Positions 52,423-61,880 of a DNA stretch of 64,000 nucleotides are shown here, in pieces (the first letter of the stretch is position 1; each line of letters starts with the position of its first letter). The stretch is from Bacillus sp. FJAT-22090 (lineage in GTDB: Bacteria > Bacillota > Bacilli > Bacillales_A > Planococcaceae), in contig NZ_CP012601.1 of the NCBI RefSeq assembly GCF_001278755.1, positions 2,790,001 to 2,854,000 on the forward strand, in the 5' to 3' direction. The notes beneath the pieces were generated by a model that did no database searches, was not told where the DNA came from, and worked only from the letters and a program-made list of their open reading frames with translations. Both the position numbers and the translations under genes were made by a program.

Positions 52423-53777
52423 AACTACGAAATAAAATAAATTTATATACTTCGGTGTTATTTATCGTTTTATTAATTCTAATGAATACTTCTATCTACC
52501 TTCTTTTCAGTCATCTTATGATGTCAAATGAACTTGATCGCGCCAAAGCTGAAGTGGAAAAAATCGCTTCAGATGTGCGGCGTGAAATTGATCGAATTGC
52601 ACCTAACAAGCTTCTCCTAGCCTATGTGCCAGTGAATGGGATGATCCAAGTATTAAACGAGGATTTGACAACTGAAGCAAAAATAACATCTGCCTCAGAG
52701 ACAGCCTTAAAGTCACGAAAAAGCAACTTTTCTGCGGGCGAAGTAAGCAAAATAATTTCGTTTGGAAACAAGCAGTATGTTTTTGTTTCCTATCCAGTCG
52801 TTTGGAATGACGGGCGAGTTGTTAACCTTCAAGTGATTAGTAGTATACATGCAACAGATGAGATGATTAAGATTCTGGGTATTGTGTTAATTGGTGTAAC
52901 GATTATCGCGATGATACCTGTATTTATCTCTAGCAGAATTCTTAGTAATTTAATCATACAGCCGATCAGACTAATGATTAATACGATGAAAGAAATACAG
53001 AAAAGTGGTCACTTTAAAAGACTTAAGCTTGAAGAGACTTCTGAGGAAGAGCTAGTGGAAATGGGTGAAACCTTTAACCATATGATTGATTTGCTACAAA
53101 CTAACTTTGAAAAGCAAGAACAATTCGTGTCGAACGCTTCTCACGAACTAAGAACTCCCTTAACTATTATTGAGAACTACTCGGATCTTTTAAAACGAAG
53201 AGGTCTAGAGCGACCCGACCTATTTGAAGAATCTATAGAAGCGATACACTCAGAGGCTGTTCGAATGAGAGAAATGACGGAACAGCTCTTACAATTAGCA
53301 AAACCTCAGGAACAATGGAATATCCAAATGGAACAAATAAATGTAACAGAGCTCGTCTTGGAAACTGCTAATACGTTTCAAAACACCTACCAAAGAGAGA
53401 TTTCCGTCGAAAGCAATGAAATGTTTACTGGTTATACCGATCATCAAAAGCTAAAACAACTTCTTTTTATATTTTTAGATAATGCCAGAAAGTACAGCGA
53501 AGAACGCATTACTATATATGTTAGTGCTACCTCTAATGAAACATTTATACAAATTGAAGATAGAGGAATTGGAATCCCAAAGGCAGACTTACCAAAAATA
53601 TATGATCGATTTTACCGTGTCGATCAAGCTAGAAGCAGAAAGCAAGGAGGGTCAGGTTTAGGACTTACTATGGCAAAAGAAATAGCCAAGGCAATCGGGG
53701 CACGAATCGAACTGAATAGCTTAGAAAACCGCGGTACAACGGTTACACTTTTTTTCAAAACGAAAAATGCTAAGTAA
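52419..53777 (+). CDS. Sensor histidine kinase
   Basis: 452 aa. Membrane helices at about 12-32 and 152-172 with an external sensor between, HAMP (about 173-225), phosphoacceptor His242 in N-A-S-H-E-L-R-T-P, N box F-L-D-N-A-R-K-Y-S, G1 D-R-G-I-G-I-P and G2 G-G-S-G-L-G-L. Forms a pair with the preceding response regulator. Signal unknown; cell-envelope stress is a guess from the neighbouring PepSY proteins. Confidence 0.92.
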   Translation: MKLRNKINLYTSVLFIVLLILMNTSIYLLFSHLMMSNELDRAKAEVEKIASDVRREIDRIAPNKLLLAYVPVNGMIQVLNEDLTTEAKITSASETALKSRKSNFSAGEVSKIISFGNKQYVFVSYPVVWNDGRVVNLQVISSIHATDEMIKILGIVLIGVTIIAMIPVFISSRILSNLIIQPIRLMINTMKEIQKSGHFKRLKLEETSEEELVEMGETFNHMIDLLQTNFEKQEQFVSNASHELRTPLTIIENYSDLLKRRGLERPDLFEESIEAIHSEAVRMREMTEQLLQLAKPQEQWNIQMEQINVTELVLETANTFQNTYQREISVESNEMFTGYTDHQKLKQLLFIFLDNARKYSEERITIYVSATSNETFIQIEDRGIGIPKADLPKIYDRFYRVDQARSRKQGGSGLGLTMAKEIAKAIGARIELNSLENRGTTVTLFFKTKNAK

Positions 53778-53857
53778 AATAACAATTTATTTCTCACCAT
53801 TTTTTAACTTTCCCGTTATATACTATTGCCACAAACTGTTACAAGGGGGATTGCACA

Positions 53858-54454
53858 ATGAAGACAAAGAAATGGGTATGGGTATCTGGAGCTATACTCC
53901 TCGTTTCCCTACTTTTAATCGTATGGTTTCAATGGTTATCTCCATCCATTTCTGCTCAAGGGTTATCAGTGGAAGAAGCGAATGCTGTTGCGATAGACCA
54001 ATATGCAGGAGACATTATCCGAACGACAAAAACTCATGATGAATACCAGATAGAAATGCAGATTGAAAATGGTATATACAATATTAAGATAGATGCAAAG
54101 AGCGGAAATATTCTTTCCTTGAAACAACTGGAAAAGGCCAAAGAACAACCTGTTGAGCCTAAAGAGCCGCCAACAAATACTGAAGATGGATCCCAAAGTG
54201 AGAGTAACGATCCTAAAACACAAGATCCTGCACCAAAAGAAAACACGGTAATTACGGAACAGGAGGCACTAGATATCGCCGCAAAACATGTAAATGGTTT
54301 AGCAGATGATGATACTGAATTACATCAACCACCAGACCAAGCCCCTTATTACTTGGTTGAAGTAGAAATTGAAAATGGCGAGGAAGATCGAGAAGCTATC
54401 GTTCAAGTCGATGCATATACAGGAGAAGTAAAATCCGTTAATTGGGAAGATTAA
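53858..54454 (+). CDS. PepSY-domain membrane protein 1
   Basis: 198 aa. N-terminal membrane anchor (about 6-24) and two PepSY-type units (about 30-88 and 130-196) joined by a Pro/Glu/Ser-rich linker. Each unit has the A-x-x-I/V-A-x-x-x-x-x-G pattern and a strand such as Y-N-I-K-I-D-A-K-S-G-N-I-L-S-L. PepSY domains are thought to inhibit or modulate peptidases outside the membrane. 80 bp after the kinase. Confidence 0.85.
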   Translation: MKTKKWVWVSGAILLVSLLLIVWFQWLSPSISAQGLSVEEANAVAIDQYAGDIIRTTKTHDEYQIEMQIENGIYNIKIDAKSGNILSLKQLEKAKEQPVEPKEPPTNTEDGSQSESNDPKTQDPAPKENTVITEQEALDIAAKHVNGLADDDTELHQPPDQAPYYLVEVEIENGEEDREAIVQVDAYTGEVKSVNWED

Positions 54455-54562
54455 TTTCTTTTATACTTTTTCTTACCGAATTTTAACCTTCTTATAACCG
54501 TCCTTTCTTTTTCTCTGTTTATTATATAAGTGTAAGCCAAATTAAACAGAGGAGGAAACAAC

Positions 54563-55132
54563 ATGAAAAAGATGGTAATAGGGACTTTGGCAACCGCCTT
54601 AGTTATAAGTGGTGCAGTCGGAATTAGTGCATTTGCAGAGGATGACGTAAAGATTTCTACAGAGCAAAGTAATAAACTAATCGGTATTGAAAAAGCAAAA
54701 GAAATTGCATTAAAGGAAGCTAGCGGTAAATTTGATAGTGTTGAATTAGAGACGGAGAACAAAAAAACATATTACGATGTAGACATTGATGTAGATAAAA
54801 ATAAAGAAATTGAAGTAAAAGTTGATGCATATACAGCAAAGGTGTTAAGTGTTAAAGAAAGTGATAACGATGACGATATGGAAGCTAGCGTTAAAACTAC
54901 ATCTACCACATCGCTGATCTCAGAAAAAGATGCAATTGCCCTTGCTAAAGAAAAAATGAACGGAGAAGTCATTAAAATCGAATTAGACTCAGATGACGAA
55001 AGATATGAGTATGAAATAGAATTACGTACTAAAAAAGGTGAAGCAGAAGTTAAAATCGATGCAAGTACTGGAGTTGTACTAGAGTTTGAATATGATGACG
55101 ATCATGATGATGACGATGATGATGATAAATAA
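54563..55132 (+). CDS. Secreted PepSY-domain protein 2 with poly-Asp tail
   Basis: 189 aa. Signal peptide ending near A-F-A (about residue 24), two PepSY units (about 38-92 and 112-172) and a C-terminal run of Asp with one His. The acidic tail might bind Ca2+ or other cations (inference). GAGGAGG before ATG 54563. Own transcription unit or co-transcribed with PepSY 1; 108 bp gap. Confidence 0.87.
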   Translation: MKKMVIGTLATALVISGAVGISAFAEDDVKISTEQSNKLIGIEKAKEIALKEASGKFDSVELETENKKTYYDVDIDVDKNKEIEVKVDAYTAKVLSVKESDNDDDMEASVKTTSTTSLISEKDAIALAKEKMNGEVIKIELDSDDERYEYEIELRTKKGEAEVKIDASTGVVLEFEYDDDHDDDDDDDK

Positions 55133-55147
55133 AATTAACTAAAAATG

Positions 55148-55188
55148 AGAAGGTTCTAAAACAATATCTAATTGCTTTAGAACCTTCT
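55148..55188. terminator. Bidirectional terminator
   Basis: 13-bp stem AGAAGGTTCTAAA (55148-55160) / TTTAGAACCTTCT (55176-55188) plus inner CAAT/ATTG; better T tail on the minus strand. Confidence 0.8.
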
Positions 55189-55224
55189 ATCATTGTATTG
55201 ATTTCAACCTGTAATATTAAATAT

Positions 55225-56661
55225 CTATTGAATGCTCGGTCTAAGATTATCAGGCAATGGATTTCGATAGGCACTTTTTGTGCTTGCAGCTAATTCTTGC
55301 TTCGCTAAATCTATTAAGTCTGGTTTTTCAAAAATCTCAATGGCACTTGCTGCAAGAACCTTTCCTGCATATAATAATCCCTTATGAGCCAGAGAGGTTT
55401 TTCCTTGAGAGACAAGTTGCCAAGTGTGAAGTGGAGTGCCTGCTACAAAGCAAGTAGTAAAAAATTGAGCGGTAGGCACGATCCAACTAACATCTCCTAC
55501 GTCTGTCGAACCTTGCATCACTTCTCTATTTTTCACATAGGGTATAATCTCTTCAAAAAAAGGATAGCCTTCTCTATAAAATTGATCTGTGATTTGATAG
55601 CTCGATAATTTCTCTGCATCTAGAATAGCCGTTTCAACCTCTTCAGATGTAATAGTTTTGGCCATTTTATGAGCATAATTCAATTCTTCCCCATTATATT
55701 CCGGCAAACCAAAATGCTGTAATTTTTCATTTATTATCATATTTAATGTATGGTTCGGTATGTAATTTGAACATGCCTTATCAAAACGAACGGATACTTT
55801 GGTTTCCGTCATTAAAGCAGCTCCATTTGCAATGTTAATAACACGCTGATAGATTTCTTCTACGTCTTTTAAATGAGGGGCACGAATGAGATACAATACC
55901 TCTGCATCTGATTGTACAACATTGGGAGAAGAGCCTCCCGTGTTTGTAACAGCATAATGGATTTTGGCATCTGAGATAATGTGTTCGCGTAAATAATTGA
56001 CACCAACATTCATCAGCTCAACTGCATCTAATGCACTCCGTCCAAGATGGGGAGAATTTGCTGCATGCGAGGCTTTTCCTTCAAAAGAGAAATATACTTG
56101 ATAATTTGCGAGTGAGGAGAATGAAAAAACACCCGTGTAAGAATTAGGATGCCATGTAAGCGCAACATCAATGTCTTTAAAAACACCATCTCTCACCATA
56201 AAAGTTTTACCAGATCCCCCTTCTTCTCCAGGACATCCAAAGTATTTGATAGAACCCTTTACTTTCTTTTGTTGAATTAGTTCCTTTATTGCAAGAACTC
56301 CTGCGATTCCTGCTGTACCCAATAGATTATGTCCGCATCCATGCCCGTTTGCACCTTCTTGTAAAGGTTCTCGTATATCTGATGCTTCTCTTTGACTAAG
56401 ACCTGACAAAGCATCAAATTCCCCGAGTACACCAATGATAGGCTTTTCTTCTCCAAAGGTAGCTGTAAAGGCTGTTTCAATTCCACCTACTCCACGTTCA
56501 ACAATAAAGCCCTTTTGTTCTAAAAAATCACTCAATATTTTGGATGATTGATATTCTTGAAATCTAGTCTCTGGTATGTCCCAAATTCGATCACTTAACG
56601 CTATTATTTCCTCTCGTTGCTCTTCTATTAACAACTCTATTAAATCTGCTAGATTATCCAT
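55225..56661 (-). CDS. abgB: p-Aminobenzoyl-glutamate hydrolase subunit B-like (M20D)
   Basis: 478 aa, about the length of E. coli AbgB (481). Metal ligands in G-H-G-C-G-H-N (near 106-112), G-C-P-G-E-E-G-G (near 141-148) and H-A-A-N (near 196), and the M20 dimer domain in the middle. With AbgA it should split p-aminobenzoyl-glutamate to p-aminobenzoate and glutamate, a folate-breakdown salvage. Starts directly after the abgA stop. Confidence 0.87.
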   Translation of the reverse strand: MDNLADLIELLIEEQREEIIALSDRIWDIPETRFQEYQSSKILSDFLEQKGFIVERGVGGIETAFTATFGEEKPIIGVLGEFDALSGLSQREASDIREPLQEGANGHGCGHNLLGTAGIAGVLAIKELIQQKKVKGSIKYFGCPGEEGGSGKTFMVRDGVFKDIDVALTWHPNSYTGVFSFSSLANYQVYFSFEGKASHAANSPHLGRSALDAVELMNVGVNYLREHIISDAKIHYAVTNTGGSSPNVVQSDAEVLYLIRAPHLKDVEEIYQRVINIANGAALMTETKVSVRFDKACSNYIPNHTLNMIINEKLQHFGLPEYNGEELNYAHKMAKTITSEEVETAILDAEKLSSYQITDQFYREGYPFFEEIIPYVKNREVMQGSTDVGDVSWIVPTAQFFTTCFVAGTPLHTWQLVSQGKTSLAHKGLLYAGKVLAASAIEIFEKPDLIDLAKQELAASTKSAYRNPLPDNLRPSIQ

Positions 56662-57972
56662 TTAAAGTTTCCCACTTTCATATACATAAATTTGTTCAAT
56701 TGTGGCCAACCAAGTTTCCAAAACAATTGGAAACACGTCCTCATCGATATCAAATTTTTCATGATGATGTCCAGCTGATAGTGTTGTTCCAAAGATGGAA
56801 TACGTTGCAAGTCCACCTTGATTTTGAACATGATTCATCATATAAGTAGCATCTTCTGAACCGGCGGCAAATTTAGTAAGAGGTATTACTTCCACTAATT
56901 TATTTACAGTTTTTGCTGCATCCGTAACTAGTTCTATTAATTTATCAGAAGATGAACAAGTTTTGGCCGATCCCACAACTCTACAAGAAAGCTCAGTCCC
57001 ATACATTTTGGAAGCTCCTTCTAGCACAGTTAAAGCTTGTTGATGGACATAGGAATGGACTTCGCTATTTTCACCGCGAGTTTCAAGCTGTAAGGAAGCA
57101 TGGGCTGGAACAATATTCCGTCCATCACCCGCAATACAGGTTCCGACATTTATCCGAGAAGCCCCTCCACTATGAGGGGATATTCCATGAAGGCCTAGAA
57201 TAGCAGATGCGGCAGCTAACAAAGCATTTCTTCCCTTTTCTGGCTCGGCTCCTGCATGCGCTGCCTTCCCTTTAAACGTTGCATCTATTTTAGTTGTAGC
57301 TAAAAATCCATTTGTTCCAGCAATTACGGTTCCTAATGGCACCCCAGTTCCAACATGCATACTTAAAAAATAATCCACTCCATCTACTACACCCGCATCC
57401 ACCATGGATTTTGCCCCACGCACTCCTTCTTCTGCTGGTTGGAAAATTATTTTAATCGTCCCTCCAATGTACTCCAAGCTTTCTGCAAGTATTGTTGCTA
57501 AGCCTAAACCAAGAGCACTGTGGGCATCATGTCCACACGCATGCATAACTCCCTCATTTAAAGAACGAAAACCTTTTTCTGTCGGTATATGCGATGCACT
57601 ATTAGTTTCTAAAATTTCCAATGCATCCATATCAAATCGAAAAGCAATAGTAGGTCCAGGCTTGTATCCTTTAAGTGTCCCAACCACACCTGTATATCCT
57701 CCTATCATTTTTTCAAGATATTCTTGGTATGCTCCAGTATTTTTTGCACGCTTATAACAAGCTTCTAACTGTTCATCAGAAGGAACACCCATACGTTCCT
57801 CTGTTAACACTTCTTTACCGATCTGTACTTCAAATCCTAAATGATTTAACTCATGCGCAATAATGGAGGCAGTGCGAAATTCTGTCCAGCCTGTTTCTGG
57901 ATAACGATGAAAATCCCTTCTCCATTCACATATCTGCTCCATTAAATTAGGAGTTATAGTAAACCCATTCAT
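56662..57972 (-). CDS. abgA: p-Aminobenzoyl-glutamate hydrolase subunit A-like (M20D)
   Basis: 436 aa from ATG 57972, the same length as E. coli AbgA; that ATG is 8 nt after AAGGAG, whereas the GTG at 57981 abuts the ribosome site. Metal ligands in H-A-C-G-H-D-A-H (near 145) and P-A-E-E-G (near 182), H-A-G-A-E-P near 237. Subunit of a heterodimeric amidohydrolase. Middle gene of abgT-abgA-abgB. Confidence 0.87.
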   Translation of the reverse strand: MNGFTITPNLMEQICEWRRDFHRYPETGWTEFRTASIIAHELNHLGFEVQIGKEVLTEERMGVPSDEQLEACYKRAKNTGAYQEYLEKMIGGYTGVVGTLKGYKPGPTIAFRFDMDALEILETNSASHIPTEKGFRSLNEGVMHACGHDAHSALGLGLATILAESLEYIGGTIKIIFQPAEEGVRGAKSMVDAGVVDGVDYFLSMHVGTGVPLGTVIAGTNGFLATTKIDATFKGKAAHAGAEPEKGRNALLAAASAILGLHGISPHSGGASRINVGTCIAGDGRNIVPAHASLQLETRGENSEVHSYVHQQALTVLEGASKMYGTELSCRVVGSAKTCSSSDKLIELVTDAAKTVNKLVEVIPLTKFAAGSEDATYMMNHVQNQGGLATYSIFGTTLSAGHHHEKFDIDEDVFPIVLETWLATIEQIYVYESGKL

Positions 57973-57997
57973 CTTATTCACTCCTTAGATTTATAAA

Positions 57998-59533
57998 CTA
58001 GAGATATAAAGATACCCCTGGACCAATAGGAATACCAAGTAATGCAAATACGAGCATTAAAATAATCCAAATAATCAGAAAACCGATTGTATATGGAATC
58101 ATAAGAGACATGAGTGTACCTATTCCCGCTTTTTTATCATACACGTGCATGAATGATAGAATAATAGCGAAATATGGATTTAATGGCGTTACCATATTGG
58201 TAGAAGACTCCCCAATACGGTACGCTAGTTGTATAAACGCCGGGTGATAACCAAGCACCATAAAGAGCGGAATAAACACAGGACCAACTAGTGACCATAA
58301 TGCAGAACCACTAATGATGAACAAGCTCAAAAATGCGGTTAATAATACAAATAGCACGATAACGAATATATTTGTCATATTTAAGTGCGTTAATATTGCT
58401 GCACTATGCACCGCTAACCAAATAGCAATATTGCTCCAGTTAAAATATGCAACAAATTGAGCAATCATAAAAATTAATACAATATATCCAGATAAGGTTC
58501 CAATTGCCTCTGTCATCAATTTAGGAACGTCTGCAGATGATTGGATTTTTTTCGTGCTTACCCCATAAACAATCCCTACTACTAAAAAGAATAGAAACAA
58601 AACTGGCACTATCCCTGACAAAAATGGTGATCGCAATAAGGTTCCATCTTCGTTTAGCAAAGGAGAATTAGGTATAAGCATAGCTCCAACAACAGCAGCG
58701 ATGAATATTAGTGCAGCAATCAGTGAATTACGTAAACCTCTTTTTTCTAAGGTACTTATCTCATTGGAAAGAGATTGTTGCTCTCCGGTATAAGCTCCTA
58801 ATCTCGGTTCTACATACTTCTCAGTAATGAGTGTACCTAGTCCAGCCAAAACAAATGTAGAAACACTCATAAAAAACCAGTTATCGAGTGGTGTCACAAT
58901 AATATCGGGATTAATACCTTGTGATATTTCTGTAGATATTCCAGATAATAACGCATCTGTACCAGCAATTAATACATTTGCCGTAAAACCAATTCCGGTA
59001 CTTGCTAAGCCAACTGCCAATCCAGCAATTGGATGACGACCGACCGATAAGAATACTAGTGCAGCTAATGGGGGAATTACAACAAATGCTGCATCGGAAG
59101 CAATATTCCCTAAGATTCCAATAAAGAAAACGGTAAATGTAATAATCTTTCTAGGTGTATTGAGTATTGCTCTTTTCATAAGCATTTCTAGCAACCCGAC
59201 TTTTTCAGCTAAACCTATTCCTAACATGACAGTTAGAACTAAACCTAACGGTGCAAAGTCTGTAAAGTTCTTTAGAGTATCAGATAATATAAACTGAATA
59301 CCTTCATAAGACAAAATACTTTTTACTGCTACAGTTTCCTGCGTATTCGGATGAACTACAGCAGCTTTAAATAAACTTAATATCCATGATAGAATAACGA
59401 GAAGAACTGTTAGATAAAAGAATAAAATAAACGGATGTGGTAACTTATTTCCCACTTTCTCCACGAAAGATAAAAATCTTGAAAACCTATTTTCACTATT
59501 AATCTCTTCGTTATTTTCAATTGTGCTATTCAA
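57998..59533 (-). CDS. abgT: AbgT-family p-aminobenzoyl-glutamate transporter
   Basis: 511 aa, about 12-13 hydrophobic helices. Family segments: N-K-L-P-H-P-F-I-L-F near the N-terminus, I-A-S-D-A-A-F-V-V-I-P-P-L near 150, and R-I-G-E-S-S-T-N-M-V-T-P-L-N-P-Y near 435-450. TTG 59533 is chosen (8 nt after AAGGGG); the GTG at 59542 overlaps the SD. First gene of the operon, divergent from its putative regulator. Some AbgT members export sulfonamides instead. Confidence 0.9.
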   Translation of the reverse strand: MNSTIENNEEINSENRFSRFLSFVEKVGNKLPHPFILFFYLTVLLVILSWILSLFKAAVVHPNTQETVAVKSILSYEGIQFILSDTLKNFTDFAPLGLVLTVMLGIGLAEKVGLLEMLMKRAILNTPRKIITFTVFFIGILGNIASDAAFVVIPPLAALVFLSVGRHPIAGLAVGLASTGIGFTANVLIAGTDALLSGISTEISQGINPDIIVTPLDNWFFMSVSTFVLAGLGTLITEKYVEPRLGAYTGEQQSLSNEISTLEKRGLRNSLIAALIFIAAVVGAMLIPNSPLLNEDGTLLRSPFLSGIVPVLFLFFLVVGIVYGVSTKKIQSSADVPKLMTEAIGTLSGYIVLIFMIAQFVAYFNWSNIAIWLAVHSAAILTHLNMTNIFVIVLFVLLTAFLSLFIISGSALWSLVGPVFIPLFMVLGYHPAFIQLAYRIGESSTNMVTPLNPYFAIILSFMHVYDKKAGIGTLMSLMIPYTIGFLIIWIILMLVFALLGIPIGPGVSLYL

Positions 59534-59554
59534 TAAAACCACCCCTTCGATTAA

Positions 59555-59583
59555 TTAAAGACCCCTTTGTCCAATGTCTTTAA
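59555..59583. promoter_or_regulatory. Inverted repeat in the abgT/regulator gap
   Basis: TTAAAGAC-N13-GTCTTTAA, perfect 8-bp arms, the only strong dyad in the 117-bp divergent gap. Candidate operator of the regulator at 59651. Confidence 0.6.
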
Positions 59584-59650
59584 ATAACAGGGTAAACTAA
59601 ATTAATTACGGAAGTCAATATATTTTTAGAAAAAGGAGAAAAATTGAAAA

Positions 59651-60967
59651 ATGCCGAGAATTCTTATTTTTACAACGGAAAATTCTTTAAAATGGGTTAA
59701 AAAGGCTGAGGCATTACAGCTAGAAAATTGTGAATTTGTTTACACAATTTATGATAGCCTCGCACATTTACACGCAATTTTTTTAGATAAAATACAGTTG
59801 GTGGATGGGATATTATTTAGTGGACAAATACCTTATTTTTTCGTTAAACAACATTTTTCAGATGTACTCATTCCGATGTTACATTTCGATGTCACCCAAG
59901 CTGATTTTTATCGGACACTTTCTGAATATATCTATAAGAACAAAGACTTCGAGATGAAAAGATGTTTAGTAGATTTCTTATACGAGGAAAATAATTATCT
60001 GGGTATAAAGGAGTGGACTTCAGAGGAAGATTTACCCTATACCTTTGACCCTAGCATCCGCGCATATGCGGATCTTGATGTATATGATAAAATTCGAGAT
60101 CTCCACGTTGATTTGTGGCAACAAAACAAAGTGGATGTATGCATGACTAGATTAAGTAGGCTACCAGAAATATTAAAACCATATAATATTAACTTGTTAT
60201 TAGTAGTTCCTTCTGACCGAAGTATGATTATGAAAATAGAAGCATTGTTAAAAGAAATACAACTTCTTCAATTAATAGAGAATCAAGTTGTTATTGGTCA
60301 TTTAGAGATAGCTATTAATAGGAATAACGTAACGGAATTAGAATATCGACAAATGTCCTTATATAAAGCAATACTGGATTTTAGCAAACAAAATCATATG
60401 TCTTTTATTATTCATAAAAATGTTTTGTATTATGAAATTATCACGAATTACACTGACTTTAAATTGATTACAAACGATATGACTAGCTGTCAGCTAGTAC
60501 CCTTTCTCTCCCAAGAATTACAGTTTCCTGTTCATATCGGCTGGGGGATAGGTCATTCGATTCAAGAAGCACGATCAAACGCTGAAAAAGCTTCACAAAT
60601 GTGTGCAGCACTGGAAACTCAGGCTTACATTTTGTCTAAAGAAGAGAAGTTGATTGGACCATTGGGCGATAAAAATTGGATACAGGTAATTACACAGTAT
60701 GATTCTGGTATTGAACAATTAAGCGGGAAAATAAACACATCTCCTCTACAAATTCAAAAAATCATTGCCGTTATGGACAAGCTTCAATCTAACATACTGG
60801 CGTCAGAGGATTTAAGCAGTCATTTAGGTATCACGTCAAGAGCTGCTAATCGAATACTAAAAAAACTAGAAGAACACGGAGCTGCTACTGTTTTAATGCA
60901 GCAACAGAAAAAACTACGAGGACGTCCGAAGAAAGTGTATCAAATCCAATTTGACAAAATAGAATAA
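59651..60967 (+). CDS. Putative transcriptional regulator of the abg operon, unusual architecture
   Basis: 438 aa. The C-terminus (about 365-432) looks like a winged HTH ending in a basic arm (K-K-L-R-G-R-P-K-K-V). A region around 290-325 (V-H-I-G-W-G-I-G-H-S-I-Q-E-A-R-S-N-A-E-K-A) resembles the GGDEF/GTP-cyclohydrolase-III-like half-fold seen in some Bacillus regulators, without a GGDEF active site. N-terminal part (1-150) unrecognised. E. coli uses a LysR regulator (AbgR) here, so this is a different solution. ATG 59651 or the nearby M at the same site; AAAGGAG upstream. Confidence 0.65.
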   Translation: MPRILIFTTENSLKWVKKAEALQLENCEFVYTIYDSLAHLHAIFLDKIQLVDGILFSGQIPYFFVKQHFSDVLIPMLHFDVTQADFYRTLSEYIYKNKDFEMKRCLVDFLYEENNYLGIKEWTSEEDLPYTFDPSIRAYADLDVYDKIRDLHVDLWQQNKVDVCMTRLSRLPEILKPYNINLLLVVPSDRSMIMKIEALLKEIQLLQLIENQVVIGHLEIAINRNNVTELEYRQMSLYKAILDFSKQNHMSFIIHKNVLYYEIITNYTDFKLITNDMTSCQLVPFLSQELQFPVHIGWGIGHSIQEARSNAEKASQMCAALETQAYILSKEEKLIGPLGDKNWIQVITQYDSGIEQLSGKINTSPLQIQKIIAVMDKLQSNILASEDLSSHLGITSRAANRILKKLEEHGAATVLMQQQKKLRGRPKKVYQIQFDKIE

Positions 60968-60978
60968 AGTTATTTTAA

Positions 60979-61014
60979 AGACCGTTAGATGTATCAACCA
61001 ACATCTAATGGTCT
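60979..61014 (+). terminator. Regulator terminator
   Basis: 14-bp stem AGACCGTTAGATGT (60979-60992) / ACATCTAATGGTCT (61001-61014), one mismatch, then ATTTTA. Confidence 0.85.
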
Positions 61015-61254
61015 ATTTTATCGTGGTTACTTTTGCATTAACACATATTATTTAAAATGCATTAGTACTAGGGATTATCCACTAATTCATGGTGAAAATT
61101 ATGATAGTTGAATGATTAAATTAGCACTATCTAGTCGAGTTTATGAAACATGTGAATATCATTGATCCGCTTCTTTATGAGGACTGGAGAAGCATTTTAG
61201 ATTAATAGAAACGACTTCCCGTTTATATTTAAACGATAAGCCGCTTTTTTAAAC
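61015..61254. other. Intergenic region, no gene seen
   Basis: About 240 bp between convergent genes. A weak hairpin (CGTTTA/TAAACG within 61218-61233) may terminate the PhnA-like gene. Nothing else recognised. Confidence 0.4.
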
Positions 61255-61596
61255 TTATATTTTCTTAACGAATTCAGATTTTAATTTCATTGCACCAAAG
61301 CCGTCAATTTTGCAGTCTATATTATGGTCTCCATCTACTAATCGAATACTTTTAACTTTCGTGCCGATTTTTAACGTAGAAGAGGTACTCTTTACCTTTA
61401 AATCTTTAATAACAGTTACGGAGTCGCCATCATTCAATACGTTTCCGTTTGCATCCTTAACAATCTTTTCATCTTCCGTATTTTCACTCTCAGTATCTAT
61501 GCTCCATTCATGCGCACACTCTGGACAAACAAATAGATTTCCATCTTCATATGTATATTCTGAGTTGCATTTCGGACAATTTGGTAAAGCTGGCAT
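61255..61596 (-). CDS. yjdM: PhnA/YjdM-like zinc-ribbon protein
   Basis: 113 aa. N-terminal zinc ribbon with C-x2-C (C-P-K-C) and C-x2-C (C-P-E-C), then a PhnA C-terminal domain with [13 protein letters not shown] and [18 protein letters not shown] 61596 gives the family start (GGGGGAAA upstream); the frame extends to 61638. Despite the old phosphonate name its function is unproven. Confidence 0.92.
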   Translation of the reverse strand: MPALPNCPKCNSEYTYEDGNLFVCPECAHEWSIDTESENTEDEKIVKDANGNVLNDGDSVTVIKDLKVKSTSSTLKIGTKVKSIRLVDGDHNIDCKIDGFGAMKLKSEFVKKI

Positions 61597-61837
61597 ATTG
61601 TATTTCCCCCATTTCATATACTGCATCCTATTATACAAGAATTATTTATTATTTCATCCTACATCCATGAAAAAGGAATGTTTACGATACAATTTACGTA
61701 GAAAGTACTTCATAGAGAAGGCGGCAACGAAGTCAAAAATAGAAATAATGGATAAATACATTAGTACTTTTGGCGGTGCTAAGAGCCTTAAAATTATATT
61801 TACGGTAGTTCAACTTCAACACTTTCCTACTAAAAAA

Positions 61838-61863
61838 GCCGTTTGATAAAAATATCAAACAGC
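61838..61863 (-). terminator. SIMPL gene terminator
   Basis: 11-bp stem GCTGTTTGATA / TATCAAACGGC (minus) with one G-U pair, then TTTTTT. The 200 bp between it and the PhnA-like gene show no gene. Confidence 0.8.
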
Positions 61864-61880
61864 CTAATAATAAGATTTAA

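Noticed and set aside
61310-61846. Plus-strand open frame of 178 codons opposite the PhnA-like gene
   Set aside because: Low-complexity shadow of a confident gene; no ribosome site.
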